From NCBI GenBank assembly GCA_004556705.1, contig SFGA01000001.1, forward strand, positions 1 through 64,000: DNA of 64,000 nucleotides, read 5' to 3'. Of the stretch, positions 34,100-42,783 are shown one piece after another (the stretch's first letter is position 1; every line of letters begins with the position of its first letter). The notes beneath the pieces were generated by a model that worked only from the letters and a program-made list of their open reading frames with translations, did not search any database and was not told where the DNA came from. The translations under genes and the position numbers were made by a program. This DNA is from Ruminococcus sp. GTDB lineage: Bacteria > Bacillota > Clostridia > Oscillospirales > Acutalibacteraceae.

Positions 34100-36508
34100 A
34101 TGGATTATAATTTTAGACAGACAGAAGAAAAATGGCAAAAAAAATGGGATGACGAGGGCGTTTTCAATGCCGTTGACAATTCGGATAAGCCCAAATTTTA
34201 CGGACTTGTCGAGTTCCCGTATCCGTCGGGCGCAGGCATGCACGTCGGACACATAAAGGCTTATTCGGGTCTTGAGGTCGTTTCGAGAAAAAGACGACTT
34301 CAGGGTTACAATGTGCTTTTCCCGATAGGCTTTGACGCTTACGGACTTCCCACGGAGAACTATGCCATTAAAACAGGTATTCACCCAAGAAAAGTTACCG
34401 ATATGAACATCGAAAAGTTCACAAGTCAGCTTAAAAGGGTAGGCTTCTCTTTCGATTGGACAAGAGTTATTGATACAACACAAGAGGACTACTACAAGTG
34501 GACACAGTGGATATTCCTTAAAATGTTTGAAAACGGACTTGCTTTCAGAGATAAGACATTGGTAAACTACTGCCCGTCCTGTAAGGTCGTTCTTTCAAAT
34601 GAGGACTCACAGGGAGGTAAGTGCGATATTTGCCATTCCGACGTTGTTCAGAAATCGAAAGACGTTTGGTATCTTCGCATTACAAAGTATGCAGACAAGC
34701 TCCTTGAGGGACTTAATGAGGTTGATTATCTTCCGAATATCAAGCTTCAGCAGGTAAACTGGATCGGCAAATCAAAGGGCGCATTCGTAAACTTCAAGGT
34801 AAATGAGGTTGATGAGAGCTTCAAGATTTACACAACCCGTCCCGACACACTTTTCGGCGTAACATTTATGGTTATGGCACCCGAGCACCCGATAATCGAC
34901 AAGTACGCTGACATTATCGGCAATATGGATGAGGTTAAGGCATACAGACAGGAATGTGCTAAAAAGACCGAGTTCGAGAGAACACAGCTTGTTAAGGAAA
35001 AAACAGGTGTAAAGCTTAAAGGCTTTACAGCTAAAAATCCCGTTAACGGCAAGGAAATCCCGATTTATATTTCAGACTATGTTATGATGGGCTACGGCAC
35101 AGGCGCAATTATGGCTGTTCCGGCTCACGATCAGAGAGACTATGACTTCGCAAAGAAGTTCGGCATTGATATAGTTGAGGTTATCAAGGGCGGCGACATC
35201 TCGGTTGAGGCTTATACAGGCGACGGCGAGATGGTAAACTCCGATTTCCTCAACAGTATGGATAATAAAAAGGATTCAATCGCAAAGATGATTGAGCACC
35301 TTGAAAAAATGGGTATCGGAGAAGAGGGCGTTCAGTATAAGATGAAGGATTGGGCGTTTAACCGTCAGCGTTATTGGGGCGAGCCTATTCCGATTGTTTA
35401 TTGTCCAAAATGCGGAATGGTTCCCGTTCCCTATGACGAACTTCCGCTTAAATTACCGCAGGTTGAGAATTTTGAGCCCGGTCAGGACGGCGAAAGCCCG
35501 CTTGCAAAGATTGATTCTTTCGTAAATTGCAAGTGCCCGAAGTGCGGCGCAGACGCAAAGAGGGAAACAGATACTATGCCGCAGTGGGCAGGCTCTTCTT
35601 GGTATTTCCTGCGTTATATCGACCCCCACAACGACAAGGCATTAGCTGACCCCGAAAAGCTTAAATATTGGGGACCTGTTGACTGGTACAACGGCGGTAT
35701 GGAGCATGTTACACGCCACCTTATCTATTCAAGATTTTGGCATCGCTTCCTCTATGATATCGGCGCAGTACCGTTCAAGGAGCCTTACCTCAAGAGAACA
35801 GCGCAGGGACTTATCTTAGGACCCGACGGCGTTAAAATGAGTAAGTCAAAGGGCAATGTAATCGACCCGAACGAGGTTGTTGACGTTTACGGCGCAGACG
35901 TATTGAGAACTTATGTTTTGTTCATGGGCGACTATGAGCAGGCTGCTCCGTGGAGTGAGTCGAGCGTTAAGGGCTGTAAGAGATTTGTTGACCGTATTTG
36001 GAAGCTTCAGGAAATTCTCACTGACGGCGACGAGTATTCAAAGGAGCTTTCCTCTGCAATGCATAAGGCTATTAAGAAAGTCAGTGAAGATATTGAGGGA
36101 ATGAAGTACAACACGGCAATCGCAGCGTTGATGACTCTCCTCAATCAGATTTACGACAACGGTAAAATCAACCGTGCAGAGCTTAAAACGCTTCTCCTGC
36201 TTGTCAATCCCTTTGCTCCGCATATCACGGAGGAAATGTGGTCAACTCTCGGCTATGGCGAGATGCTTGCAAAGGACGGCGTATGGCCTGAGTATGATGA
36301 GGCTAAGTGCATTGACGACACCGTTGAGATTGCAGTTCAGATAAACGGCAAAATCCGTGCAAAGATTGAAATTGCTGCCGACGCTTCCGACGACGAGGCT
36401 ATTGCAGCTGCAAAGGCAGACGAAAAGGTTGCACAGGAGCTTGCGGGAAAGAATATAATTAAAGAGATTTATGTTAAGGGCAGACTTGTAAACATCGTTG
36501 CAAAATAA
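34100..36508 (+). CDS. leuS: Leucyl-tRNA synthetase
   Basis: It charges tRNA-Leu and edits misactivated amino acids. In 802 residues the class I signature HVGHIKAYSGLEVVSR (48-63), the editing domain (TTRPDTLFGVTFMVMAPEHP; GTGAIMAVPAHDQRDYDFA), a zinc-ribbon insert (CPKCGMVPVP...CKCPKCGAD), KMSKSKGNVIDP and the C-terminal anticodon-binding region are all present. AGAGGTG precedes ATG 34100; the upstream in-frame ATG at 34064 has no family match. No T-box leader is seen, and it appears to be transcribed with rsfS 28 bases upstream. Confidence 0.98.
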   Translation: MDYNFRQTEEKWQKKWDDEGVFNAVDNSDKPKFYGLVEFPYPSGAGMHVGHIKAYSGLEVVSRKRRLQGYNVLFPIGFDAYGLPTENYAIKTGIHPRKVTDMNIEKFTSQLKRVGFSFDWTRVIDTTQEDYYKWTQWIFLKMFENGLAFRDKTLVNYCPSCKVVLSNEDSQGGKCDICHSDVVQKSKDVWYLRITKYADKLLEGLNEVDYLPNIKLQQVNWIGKSKGAFVNFKVNEVDESFKIYTTRPDTLFGVTFMVMAPEHPIIDKYADIIGNMDEVKAYRQECAKKTEFERTQLVKEKTGVKLKGFTAKNPVNGKEIPIYISDYVMMGYGTGAIMAVPAHDQRDYDFAKKFGIDIVEVIKGGDISVEAYTGDGEMVNSDFLNSMDNKKDSIAKMIEHLEKMGIGEEGVQYKMKDWAFNRQRYWGEPIPIVYCPKCGMVPVPYDELPLKLPQVENFEPGQDGESPLAKIDSFVNCKCPKCGADAKRETDTMPQWAGSSWYFLRYIDPHNDKALADPEKLKYWGPVDWYNGGMEHVTRHLIYSRFWHRFLYDIGAVPFKEPYLKRTAQGLILGPDGVKMSKSKGNVIDPNEVVDVYGADVLRTYVLFMGDYEQAAPWSESSVKGCKRFVDRIWKLQEILTDGDEYSKELSSAMHKAIKKVSEDIEGMKYNTAIAALMTLLNQIYDNGKINRAELKTLLLLVNPFAPHITEEMWSTLGYGEMLAKDGVWPEYDEAKCIDDTVEIAVQINGKIRAKIEIAADASDDEAIAAAKADEKVAQELAGKNIIKEIYVKGRLVNIVAK

Positions 36509-36517
36509 GGTGGTTTT

Positions 36518-36631
36518 ATGAGAGCTTTTAAGGAACTTGCGGACCGTATGGTCGAGGTTTTCAAAAATACAAGAACGGCAGACGTTATGATGTACATAGC
36601 GTCTGTCGTTGCGTCTTTTTTCAATAAATAA
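36518..36631 (+). CDS. Small protein of 37 residues, unknown
   Basis: Between leuS and the esterase gene a short frame has AAGGTGG seven bases before its ATG. It encodes a basic first half (MRAFKELADRMVEVFKNTRT) and a hydrophobic second half (ADVMMYIASVVASFFNK), an arrangement seen in small membrane-associated peptides. There is no homologue I can name. Expression would be with leuS. Confidence 0.5.
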   Translation: MRAFKELADRMVEVFKNTRTADVMMYIASVVASFFNK

Positions 36632-36643
36632 AGGATATGATTT

Positions 36644-37954
36644 ATGCGTTTGAACAGGATAATTTCACTTGTACTTGTTATAGCTTTAACAATCCCGATA
36701 TGTCAGCAGACAAATTTGTTTGCAAAGAGTGCCGAGCTTTCGAGCCTGCTTCGTGTGAACAAGACGGATGCCGATAATGAAGCTGTAATATCGAGCGAGC
36801 TTGATTTTGAATTCGACAGCAGAAGCGAGGAAATCAAAAAACTTATCAAGGCTGCTGAGGCAAACGGAGACACCGAAATCAAGGCGCAGGTACGGACTGT
36901 TTTTTCACAGCTTTATTCGCTTTTGAAAAGGATCATTCTCTCGGACGGCGACCTTCAATCAGAGGAAGTAAGAAGAGAGCTTGGCGCCATTTTCAACAGC
37001 CTTTTCATTCTCGATACCAAGCTCAATAAAGCAGACCCTAACGCTATGGGCGAGCTTACAAACAAGGGCTTTGTAACGCAGGCGGTTTCTATTGTTTGGG
37101 ATATTATGGACGCCTTTGACGAAAACCGCTTATCGTCGCAGACAATGGAAAAGGGCGTTACCCGTATTGAGGATATACCGTATATCGACGACGGAACAGA
37201 CGAGCATACGCTTGACGTTTATTATCCCGACGGCACAAGCGAGAAGCTGCCCGTGATAATTGAAATTCACGGCGGCGGTCTTATGATGGGCAATAAGGAT
37301 TACAACAGAGTATATTGCTCGGTGCTTGCCAAAAAGGGCTATACGGTGGTTTGTATAAATTACAGACTTTCGCCCGATGTTCTCTATCCCTCGCAGGTGC
37401 AGGACGTTATGGCGGCTTATAAGTGGATTTATGACAATGCGGACAGCTATAATATCGACCTTGAAAAGGTCTATGTAACAGGCGAGTCGGCAGGAGGAAA
37501 TCTTGCATATTACACCTCGCTTGTTGAAACAAGTCCGCAGCTTCAAGAGCTTTACGAGGTTTCTCCGTCGGGGCTTCAAATCGACGCATTAGGTCTTGTT
37601 TCGGGCATGTACGAGATGAAAGCGGGCTTCAATGCACCGCTTATATCCTGCTATTTCGGCATTGACTATAAGAATTCGCCGTATTATCCCTACCTGCAGC
37701 CTGAGGAGGTCATACCTCTCGGCAAATTGCCGCCGTGCTATACGGTGTCGTGCACAAGGGATATTCTTCACTCCTCGGCAGAGCATTTTGACAAGGTTTT
37801 GACCGAGTGTGGAATTGACCACGTTTACAGGGATTGGGGCTTGACGGTCAACAAATCCTCGGGGCACATAACGAGCGTTGCATATCCCGAGCTTGAGGAA
37901 AGCAAGCAGACGATAGACGAAATGCTCGCCTTTTTCAGCGCACATACGCAATAA
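36644..37954 (+). CDS. Exported alpha/beta-hydrolase, carboxylesterase-like
   Basis: A signal peptide at 1-29 (RIISLVLVIALTIPICQQTN) is followed by an acidic helical region (about 35-165) and an esterase/lipase domain of the BD-FAE/HSL type. The oxyanion-hole motif is IEIHGGGLMMGNKDYN, the nucleophile elbow is VYVTGESAGGNLAYY (Ser in GESAG), and the C-terminal part has CTRDILHSSAEHF (Asp) and SSGHITSVAYPE (His), completing a plausible triad. 436 residues. The substrate is probably an acylated sugar or xylan side group, from family behaviour only. Own terminator. Confidence 0.85.
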   Translation: MRLNRIISLVLVIALTIPICQQTNLFAKSAELSSLLRVNKTDADNEAVISSELDFEFDSRSEEIKKLIKAAEANGDTEIKAQVRTVFSQLYSLLKRIILSDGDLQSEEVRRELGAIFNSLFILDTKLNKADPNAMGELTNKGFVTQAVSIVWDIMDAFDENRLSSQTMEKGVTRIEDIPYIDDGTDEHTLDVYYPDGTSEKLPVIIEIHGGGLMMGNKDYNRVYCSVLAKKGYTVVCINYRLSPDVLYPSQVQDVMAAYKWIYDNADSYNIDLEKVYVTGESAGGNLAYYTSLVETSPQLQELYEVSPSGLQIDALGLVSGMYEMKAGFNAPLISCYFGIDYKNSPYYPYLQPEEVIPLGKLPPCYTVSCTRDILHSSAEHFDKVLTECGIDHVYRDWGLTVNKSSGHITSVAYPELEESKQTIDEMLAFFSAHTQ

Positions 37955-37964
37955 CATTTACATT

Positions 37965-37996
37965 GACGGTGCTCAAAATTGAGTGCCGTTTTTTGT
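37965..37996 (+). terminator. Terminator of the esterase gene
   Basis: ACGGTGCTCA pairs with TGAGTGCCGT (two G-T pairs) around AAAT, then TTTTTT. Confidence 0.8.
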
Positions 37997-38022
37997 TAAT
38001 GAAAAATTTATAAATCTGCTTC

Positions 38023-38071
38023 TTGAAAATGAAAAAAGTATATAATATAATGTTTTTGACATACAAAGTCA
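38023..38071 (+). promoter_or_regulatory. Promoter and possible AraR-like operator of araA-araD
   Basis: TTGAAA (38023-38028), 17 bases, TATAAT (38046-38051). Just downstream, TTTTGACATACAAAG resembles the AraR operator consensus of Bacillus (ATTTGTACGTACAAAT) with one base missing. The promoter is firm, the operator tentative. Confidence 0.65.
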
Positions 38072-38110
38072 GATAGCGACTTCTGAATCTTATTAAAAAG
38101 GCGGTAAATT

Positions 38111-39580
38111 ATGGAAAATTCTGTTTTCTATTTCGTTGTCGGCTCACAGTTTTTATACGGCGAGGATACCCTTGTTGAAATTGACAAGCATTCTAAAATA
38201 ATGGTTGACGGCTTCAATGCAGACAAAAACATTCCGTGTACGGTAAAATGGTTTCCTTGCGTTAAGACAAGTGAGGAAATCTACAACATAATGAACGAGG
38301 CTAACAATGACGAAAATTGTGCAGGCGTTATAACTTGGATGCATACCTTTTCGCCCTCGAAAATGTGGGTTAAGGGACTTATGGCATTGAGAAAGCCGTA
38401 TCTTCATCTCAACACGCAGTTCAACCGTGAAATTCCGTGGAACGATATTGATATGGACTTTATGAACCTTAATCAGTCGGCGCACGGCGACCGTGAGCAC
38501 GGATATATTGCCGCAAGACTTCGTATGAACAGAAAGGTTGTTGTCGGCTTTTGGCAGGACGAGGACTTTACCTCGCAAATCGGCGTTTGGATGAGAGCTG
38601 CTGTCGGTGCGGCAGAGTCGAGAAAGCTTAGGGTGCTTCGTATTTCCGACAATATGAGAAACGTTGCCGTTACAGAGGGCGACAAGGTTGAGGCTTTGAT
38701 TAAACTCGGCTGGAGCGTTGACCATTACGGCGTAGGCGATATTATTTCGGAGGTTGAAAAGGTAACCGAGGAAGAAATTGATGAGCAGATGCTCGCTTAT
38801 GAAAAAGAATATATTTTCGATACCGATAACACACAGGCTGTTCGCTATCAGGCTCGTGAGGAGGTTGCTATAAAGAAATTCCTTGACAGAGGAAATTTCA
38901 AGGCTTTCCATACGAATTTTGAGGATTTGCAGGGACTTCGTCAGCTTCCCGGACTTGCGGCGCAGGATCTTATGAGACAGGGCTATGGCTTCGGTGCAGA
39001 GGGCGACTGGAAGGTTGCGGCAATGACCAGAATTATGAAAGTTATGGCAGAGGGTATCGGCAAGGGTACTGCTTTTATGGAGGATTACACGCTTCATCTT
39101 GAAAAGGGCAACGAGATGATACTCGGTGCTCACATGCTTGAGGTTTGCCCGACGATTGCCTGTGAAAAGCCGAAAATTCAGGTTCATCCGCTTGGAATAG
39201 GCGACAGAGAGGATCCTGCAAGACTTGTTTTCAAGGCTAAAAAGGGCTCGGGTATTGTTGTTTCGCTTGTCGATATGGGCGACAGATTCAGAATGATTGT
39301 AAACGACATTGAATGTCAAACGCAGGAGCACGATATGCCGAAGCTTCCCGTTGCAGGCGTTCTTTGGAAACCGCTTCCTGATTTCAAAACCTCGGCGGCG
39401 GCTTGGATATATGCAGGCGGCTCGCACCATTCTGTTCTTTCTTATGACCTTACGGCAGAGCATATGCGTGATTTTGCGGAGATTATGGGAATTGAATTTG
39501 TGTATATAAATAAGGACACAAAAATCCCCGAATTCAGAAAAGAGCTTGAATATAACGACGTTATTTGGAGGAACAAATAA
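38111..39580 (+). CDS. araA: L-arabinose isomerase
   Basis: It converts L-arabinose to L-ribulose in the cytoplasm, using Mn2+. 489 residues with FYFVVGSQFLYGEDTL at the start, the substrate-binding LHLNTQFNREIPW, DMDFMNLNQSAHGDREHGYI and the metal site region TAFMEDYTLHLEKGNEMILGAHMLEVCP (Glu and His ligands), and AWIYAGGSHHSVLSY near the end. First gene of a two-gene operon: its stop shares a base with the araD start. No kinase araB is present here, so ribulokinase must be elsewhere. Confidence 0.97.
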   Translation: MENSVFYFVVGSQFLYGEDTLVEIDKHSKIMVDGFNADKNIPCTVKWFPCVKTSEEIYNIMNEANNDENCAGVITWMHTFSPSKMWVKGLMALRKPYLHLNTQFNREIPWNDIDMDFMNLNQSAHGDREHGYIAARLRMNRKVVVGFWQDEDFTSQIGVWMRAAVGAAESRKLRVLRISDNMRNVAVTEGDKVEALIKLGWSVDHYGVGDIISEVEKVTEEEIDEQMLAYEKEYIFDTDNTQAVRYQAREEVAIKKFLDRGNFKAFHTNFEDLQGLRQLPGLAAQDLMRQGYGFGAEGDWKVAAMTRIMKVMAEGIGKGTAFMEDYTLHLEKGNEMILGAHMLEVCPTIACEKPKIQVHPLGIGDREDPARLVFKAKKGSGIVVSLVDMGDRFRMIVNDIECQTQEHDMPKLPVAGVLWKPLPDFKTSAAAWIYAGGSHHSVLSYDLTAEHMRDFAEIMGIEFVYINKDTKIPEFRKELEYNDVIWRNK

Positions 39581-40284
39581 TGCTTGAACAGTTAAAGCAG
39601 GATGTTTACAGGGCAAATATGCAGCTTAAAGAGTTCGGCTTGGTGGTTCTCACTTGGGGTAACGTTTCGGCAATTGACAGGGAAAGCGGTTTGGTCGTTA
39701 TAAAGCCGTCGGGCGTTCCTTATGATACAATGAAAGCCGAGGATATGGTTGTTGTCGATTTGGACGGCAATGTGGTTGAGGGTACGCTCAATCCCTCGTC
39801 TGACACACCGACGCATCTTGAGCTTTACAGAAGCTTTGAGGGTATCGGCTCGGTTGTGCACACTCATTCCGCTTGGGCGACGTCATTTGCTCAGGCAGGC
39901 AGAAGCATAAAGGCTTACGGAACAACTCACGCTGATTTTTCAAATCACAATATACCTTGTACAAGAGGTCTTACTAAGGCAGAGGTTGAGGGCGAATACG
40001 AGCTCAACACCGGCAAGGTCATAGTCGAATGCTTTGAAAACGAAGGTATAAATCCGAATGACTGTCCTGCGGTGCTTATTCACAGACACGGTCCGTTTTG
40101 TTGGGGCAAAAGCTGTTTTAAGGCGGTTGAAAATGCGCTTATACTTGAAGAAGTGGCAAAGATGGCGTTTAGAACCGAAGAAATTGCCGCAGTCGAGCAA
40201 AAGCAGGTGGGAATTGAGGACTATTTACTTGCAAAGCACTATAATCGCAAGCACGGCAAAAATGCATATTACGGTCAGAAATAA
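39580..40284 (+). CDS. araD: L-ribulose-5-phosphate 4-epimerase
   Basis: This zinc enzyme links arabinose to the pentose phosphate pathway (ribulose-5-P to xylulose-5-P). 234 residues: WGNVSAIDRESGLVVIKPSGVPY, SSDTPTHLELYRSFEGIGSVVHTHSAWATSFAQAG (zinc His pair), the AYGTTHADF loop and AVLIHRHGPFCWGKSCFKAVENA (third His). ATG 39580 overlaps the araA stop (TAATG). A good terminator follows. Confidence 0.96.
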   Translation: MLEQLKQDVYRANMQLKEFGLVVLTWGNVSAIDRESGLVVIKPSGVPYDTMKAEDMVVVDLDGNVVEGTLNPSSDTPTHLELYRSFEGIGSVVHTHSAWATSFAQAGRSIKAYGTTHADFSNHNIPCTRGLTKAEVEGEYELNTGKVIVECFENEGINPNDCPAVLIHRHGPFCWGKSCFKAVENALILEEVAKMAFRTEEIAAVEQKQVGIEDYLLAKHYNRKHGKNAYYGQK

Positions 40285-40300
40285 TTAAATTTCAAATTTT

Positions 40301-40330
40301 AAGGACGGATTTTTCCGTCCTTATTTTTTT
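40301..40330 (+). terminator. Terminator of araA-araD
   Basis: AAGGACGGA and TCCGTCCTT around TTTT, followed by ATTTTTTT. Confidence 0.88.
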
Positions 40331-40381
40331 GCATAAAATCGCTGTTATTGTTAAAAATCTTATTAAAGGATAGGTGATTTT

Positions 40382-41407
40382 ATGATTGAGCGTTTGGGAA
40401 AATATACTTTGAAGCTAAACGAAAGACCGTCGATTATCGCAGGTGCCGGAGTTGTCGGAAAAACCGAGGGGGACGGACCGCTTAAAGAGGAATTTGACCG
40501 TATATTTGAGGACGATACACTCGGCGAGGAGTCATTTGAGAAAGCCGAGAGCAGCTTGCAAAGAGAAGCTGTTTTGCAAGCAATGATAAAATCGGGCAAG
40601 CCGATTGAGGACGTTGAATATATTTTTGCAGGCGATTTGCTCAATCAATGCACGGCGTCAACCTTTTCATTGAGGGAACTCGGAATACCGCTTATCGGAC
40701 TTTTCGGTGCTTGCTCGACAATGGCTCTCTCATTGGGCATTGCAAGTGTTTTTGTGAATTGCGAAGCGGCAAGGCTCGCCGTTGCGGCAACCTCCTCGCA
40801 TTTCTGCTCAGCCGAAAGGCAGTTTCGTTTACCGCTTGAATACGGCGGACAGCGAACGCCGACAGCACAGCGAACGGTTACGGGCGCAGGTGCAAGCGTT
40901 GTGGCAAAGCACATTGCGAACAAGCCTTGCGTAGAGGCAGTTACCTTCGGAAAAATCGTTGACTTGGGAATTAAGGACTCAACGAATATGGGCGCTGCTA
41001 TGGCACCTGCGGCGACAATGACGATTTCCGACTTTTTCTCGGACACGGGAATGAAGCCCGATGATTTGGATATGATTGTCACGGGAGATCTCGGCTATGT
41101 GGGAAGTGAGCTTTTGCTTGAGCTTCTGAAAAAAGATTATTCTCTTGATATTTCGGCTCAATACAACGATTGCGGAATGATGATATATTACAGAGAGGAA
41201 CAGGATGTTCACGCAGGCGGCTCGGGCTGCGGTTGCGGAGGTTCTGTGCTGAACACGTATTTTATGAACAGGCTTGAAAGCGGCGAGCTTTCTAAAATTT
41301 TGTTTGTCGCAACGGGCGCTTTGATGTCGCCGACCTCGTCGCTGCAAGGCGAGAGCATACCGTCCATTGCCCACGCAGTGCTTTTGTCGAAGCCGGATAA
41401 CAAGTAA
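40382..41407 (+). CDS. spoVAD: Stage V sporulation protein AD
   Basis: SpoVAD binds dipicolinic acid and helps to move it into the forespore and out at germination. 341 residues of thiolase-like fold: ERPSIIAGAGVVGKTEGDGPL at the start, FAGDLLNQCTASTFSLRELG, PLIGLFGACSTMALSL (position of the thiolase cysteine), SSHFCSAERQFRLPLEYGGQRTPTAQRTVTGAGA, and a C-terminal GGSGCGCGGSVLNTYF. Elsewhere it lies in a spoVAC-spoVAD-spoVAE cluster. Here the flanks are araD and a small unknown gene. AGGATAGGTG precedes the ATG. No clear sigma-G promoter was recognised. Confidence 0.94.
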   Translation: MIERLGKYTLKLNERPSIIAGAGVVGKTEGDGPLKEEFDRIFEDDTLGEESFEKAESSLQREAVLQAMIKSGKPIEDVEYIFAGDLLNQCTASTFSLRELGIPLIGLFGACSTMALSLGIASVFVNCEAARLAVAATSSHFCSAERQFRLPLEYGGQRTPTAQRTVTGAGASVVAKHIANKPCVEAVTFGKIVDLGIKDSTNMGAAMAPAATMTISDFFSDTGMKPDDLDMIVTGDLGYVGSELLLELLKKDYSLDISAQYNDCGMMIYYREEQDVHAGGSGCGCGGSVLNTYFMNRLESGELSKILFVATGALMSPTSSLQGESIPSIAHAVLLSKPDNK

Positions 41408-41418
41408 AGGAGAAAATT

Positions 41419-41577
41419 ATGTTTGGACTTTCTGAGGATTTAAGAGTAATATCGGCGTTTACCAAGACCATAAATATATTAACGGCGGTTAAGACGGCAA
41501 TGACGGTTGGGATAATAGTCTATTGCGTTTTTACGGGCTTTAAAGGAGTAAGCCTTATAAAAGAAAATAACAAATAA
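41419..41577 (+). CDS. 52-residue membrane protein after spoVAD
   Basis: AAAGGAG precedes the ATG and the stop comes just before a terminator, so the frame is well delimited. The peptide starts MFGLSEDLRVISAFTKTIN and continues as one hydrophobic helix (ILTAVKTAMTVGIIVYCVFT) with a short basic tail. It does not resemble SpoVAC or SpoVAE. Co-transcription with spoVAD suggests a spore-envelope or germination role, which is inference only. Confidence 0.6.
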   Translation: MFGLSEDLRVISAFTKTINILTAVKTAMTVGIIVYCVFTGFKGVSLIKENNK

Positions 41578-41584
41578 TTTATTT

Positions 41585-41622
41585 CGGAGGCTGAAATTTT
41601 TGTCGAAGCCTCCGAGTTTTTT
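41585..41622 (+). terminator. Terminator after the spoVAD pair
   Basis: CGGAGGCT and AGCCTCCG with a 14-base loop, then a long T-rich run. Confidence 0.8.
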
Positions 41623-41630
41623 ATTTTTTA

Positions 41631-41659
41631 TTGAATTCCTACTAAAATTGTATTATTAT
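41631..41659 (+). promoter_or_regulatory. Promoter of the rrf2 gene with an operator-like core
   Basis: TTGAAT (41631-41636), 17 bases, TATTAT (41654-41659). Inside lies CCTACTAAAATTGTATTAT, whose TACTA-N3-TTGTAT core is also found at the same place relative to the nifS promoter (45200-45218). Probable autoregulatory site. Confidence 0.6.
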
Positions 41660-41698
41660 ATATTTACCGAATTTTTAGAGTTTTTTAAGGTGACAAAA

Positions 41699-42136
41699 AT
41701 GAAGATTTCAACGAAAGGCAGATATGCTTTAAGGCTTATGCTTGACCTTGCTATGCACAATGACGAGGGATATATTTCAATCAAAACAATATCACAGCGT
41801 CAAGGAATATCGGAAAAATATCTTGAACAGATTATAAAAATGCTGTCAAAAAGCGGACTTGTCGAAAGCACAAGGGGCGCACAGGGCGGCTATAAGCTTT
41901 TGAAAGAGCCGAAGGAATACACGGTCGGTGAAATTTTGCGTGTAACAGAGGGCAGTCTTGCACCAGTGTCGTGCCTTGACGATTCCGAAAATCACTGTGA
42001 GCATTGCGACGATTGCGTTACGATTGAAATTTGGCAAAACGTGCTTGACGCAATAAATGAGGTTGTTGATTCGATAACGCTTGACTACCTCGTAAAAAAG
42101 CAAAAGACAAAGGGAACCTGCTGTAACAAGGGCTGA
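41699..42136 (+). CDS. Rrf2-family regulator (IscR-like)
   Basis: A winged-helix repressor that probably senses iron-sulfur cluster status. 145 residues: MKISTKGRYALRLMLDLA at the start, the HTH at about 25-50 (SIKTISQRQGISEKYLEQII), the wing LVESTRGAQGGYKL and three to four cysteines near 95-110 (SCLDDSENHCEHCDDC) at the place where IscR and NsrR bind their [2Fe-2S] or [4Fe-4S] cluster. AAGGTGA precedes ATG 41699. A longer frame from 41600 is read through promoter and terminator and is rejected. nifS-iscU at 45.3 kb are likely targets. Confidence 0.9.
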   Translation: MKISTKGRYALRLMLDLAMHNDEGYISIKTISQRQGISEKYLEQIIKMLSKSGLVESTRGAQGGYKLLKEPKEYTVGEILRVTEGSLAPVSCLDDSENHCEHCDDCVTIEIWQNVLDAINEVVDSITLDYLVKKQKTKGTCCNKG

Positions 42137-42140
42137 TAAA

Positions 42141-42779
42141 ATGGAAATTGATACACGGGAAATCTTGCGATATTCAGGCTTTAGGGGTGCTTCTCCCGAC
42201 CCGAAAACCGCAGAGATGATAGAAGAATTGAAAAAAGAGGTTGAGCTTTGCTCTGACCCTAAAAGTATATACAAAGAGGTTGAGTTTACAAAGACGGAAG
42301 AGTCGATAACCGTTGAAAATATGACTTTTCACAGCAAAAAGCTTGTTTCCCACCTTAAAAATTCGGACAGACTTTTGATTTTTGCGGCGACTCTCGGTAC
42401 TCCGAGCGATATAATGCTTCGTAAGTACATTTCGTCAAATTCGGCAAAGGCTGTTTTGGCGCAGGCTACACTTGCGGCGGCTTGTGAGAGTTATTGCGAC
42501 GAGGTTTGTTCGCAGATTGCGAAAAAAGAGCTTGAAAACGGCTACTATCTGCGTCCGAGATTTTCTCCGGGATATGCAGACCTTGATTTGACCTCACAAA
42601 GAGAGCTTTTTGCTCTGCTTGACATCACCAAAAGAATAGGCGTTTATCTTTCGGACAACTGCCTTATGATACCGACAAAATCGGTCAGTGCGTTTATCGG
42701 CTTGACGAGGGATAAGGACTGTAATATAAATTCGTGTGAAAATTGCGGTAATACAGAGTGCGAATTCAGAAGGACGTGA
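42141..42779 (+). CDS. Methionine synthase activation-domain protein
   Basis: It corresponds to the separate activation (reactivation) subunit that accompanies short MetH proteins in Clostridia; by homology to the MetH C-terminal domain it binds SAM and assists reductive methylation of cob(II)alamin. 212 residues with LLIFAATLGTPSDIMLRKY, QATLAAACESYCDEVC, YYLRPRFSPGYADLDLTSQ (the RxSPGY SAM-binding motif) and a Cys-rich end (CNINSCENCGNTECEFR), as in its relatives. It sits four bases after the regulator and four before metH, so the three are co-transcribed. Confidence 0.88.
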   Translation: MEIDTREILRYSGFRGASPDPKTAEMIEELKKEVELCSDPKSIYKEVEFTKTEESITVENMTFHSKKLVSHLKNSDRLLIFAATLGTPSDIMLRKYISSNSAKAVLAQATLAAACESYCDEVCSQIAKKELENGYYLRPRFSPGYADLDLTSQRELFALLDITKRIGVYLSDNCLMIPTKSVSAFIGLTRDKDCNINSCENCGNTECEFRRT

Positions 42780-42783
42780 AAGA

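Noticed and set aside
38153..39616. 487-residue minus-strand frame opposite araA
   Set aside because: A shadow produced by codon bias of araA; the peptide is basic, Cys/His-rich and without motifs.
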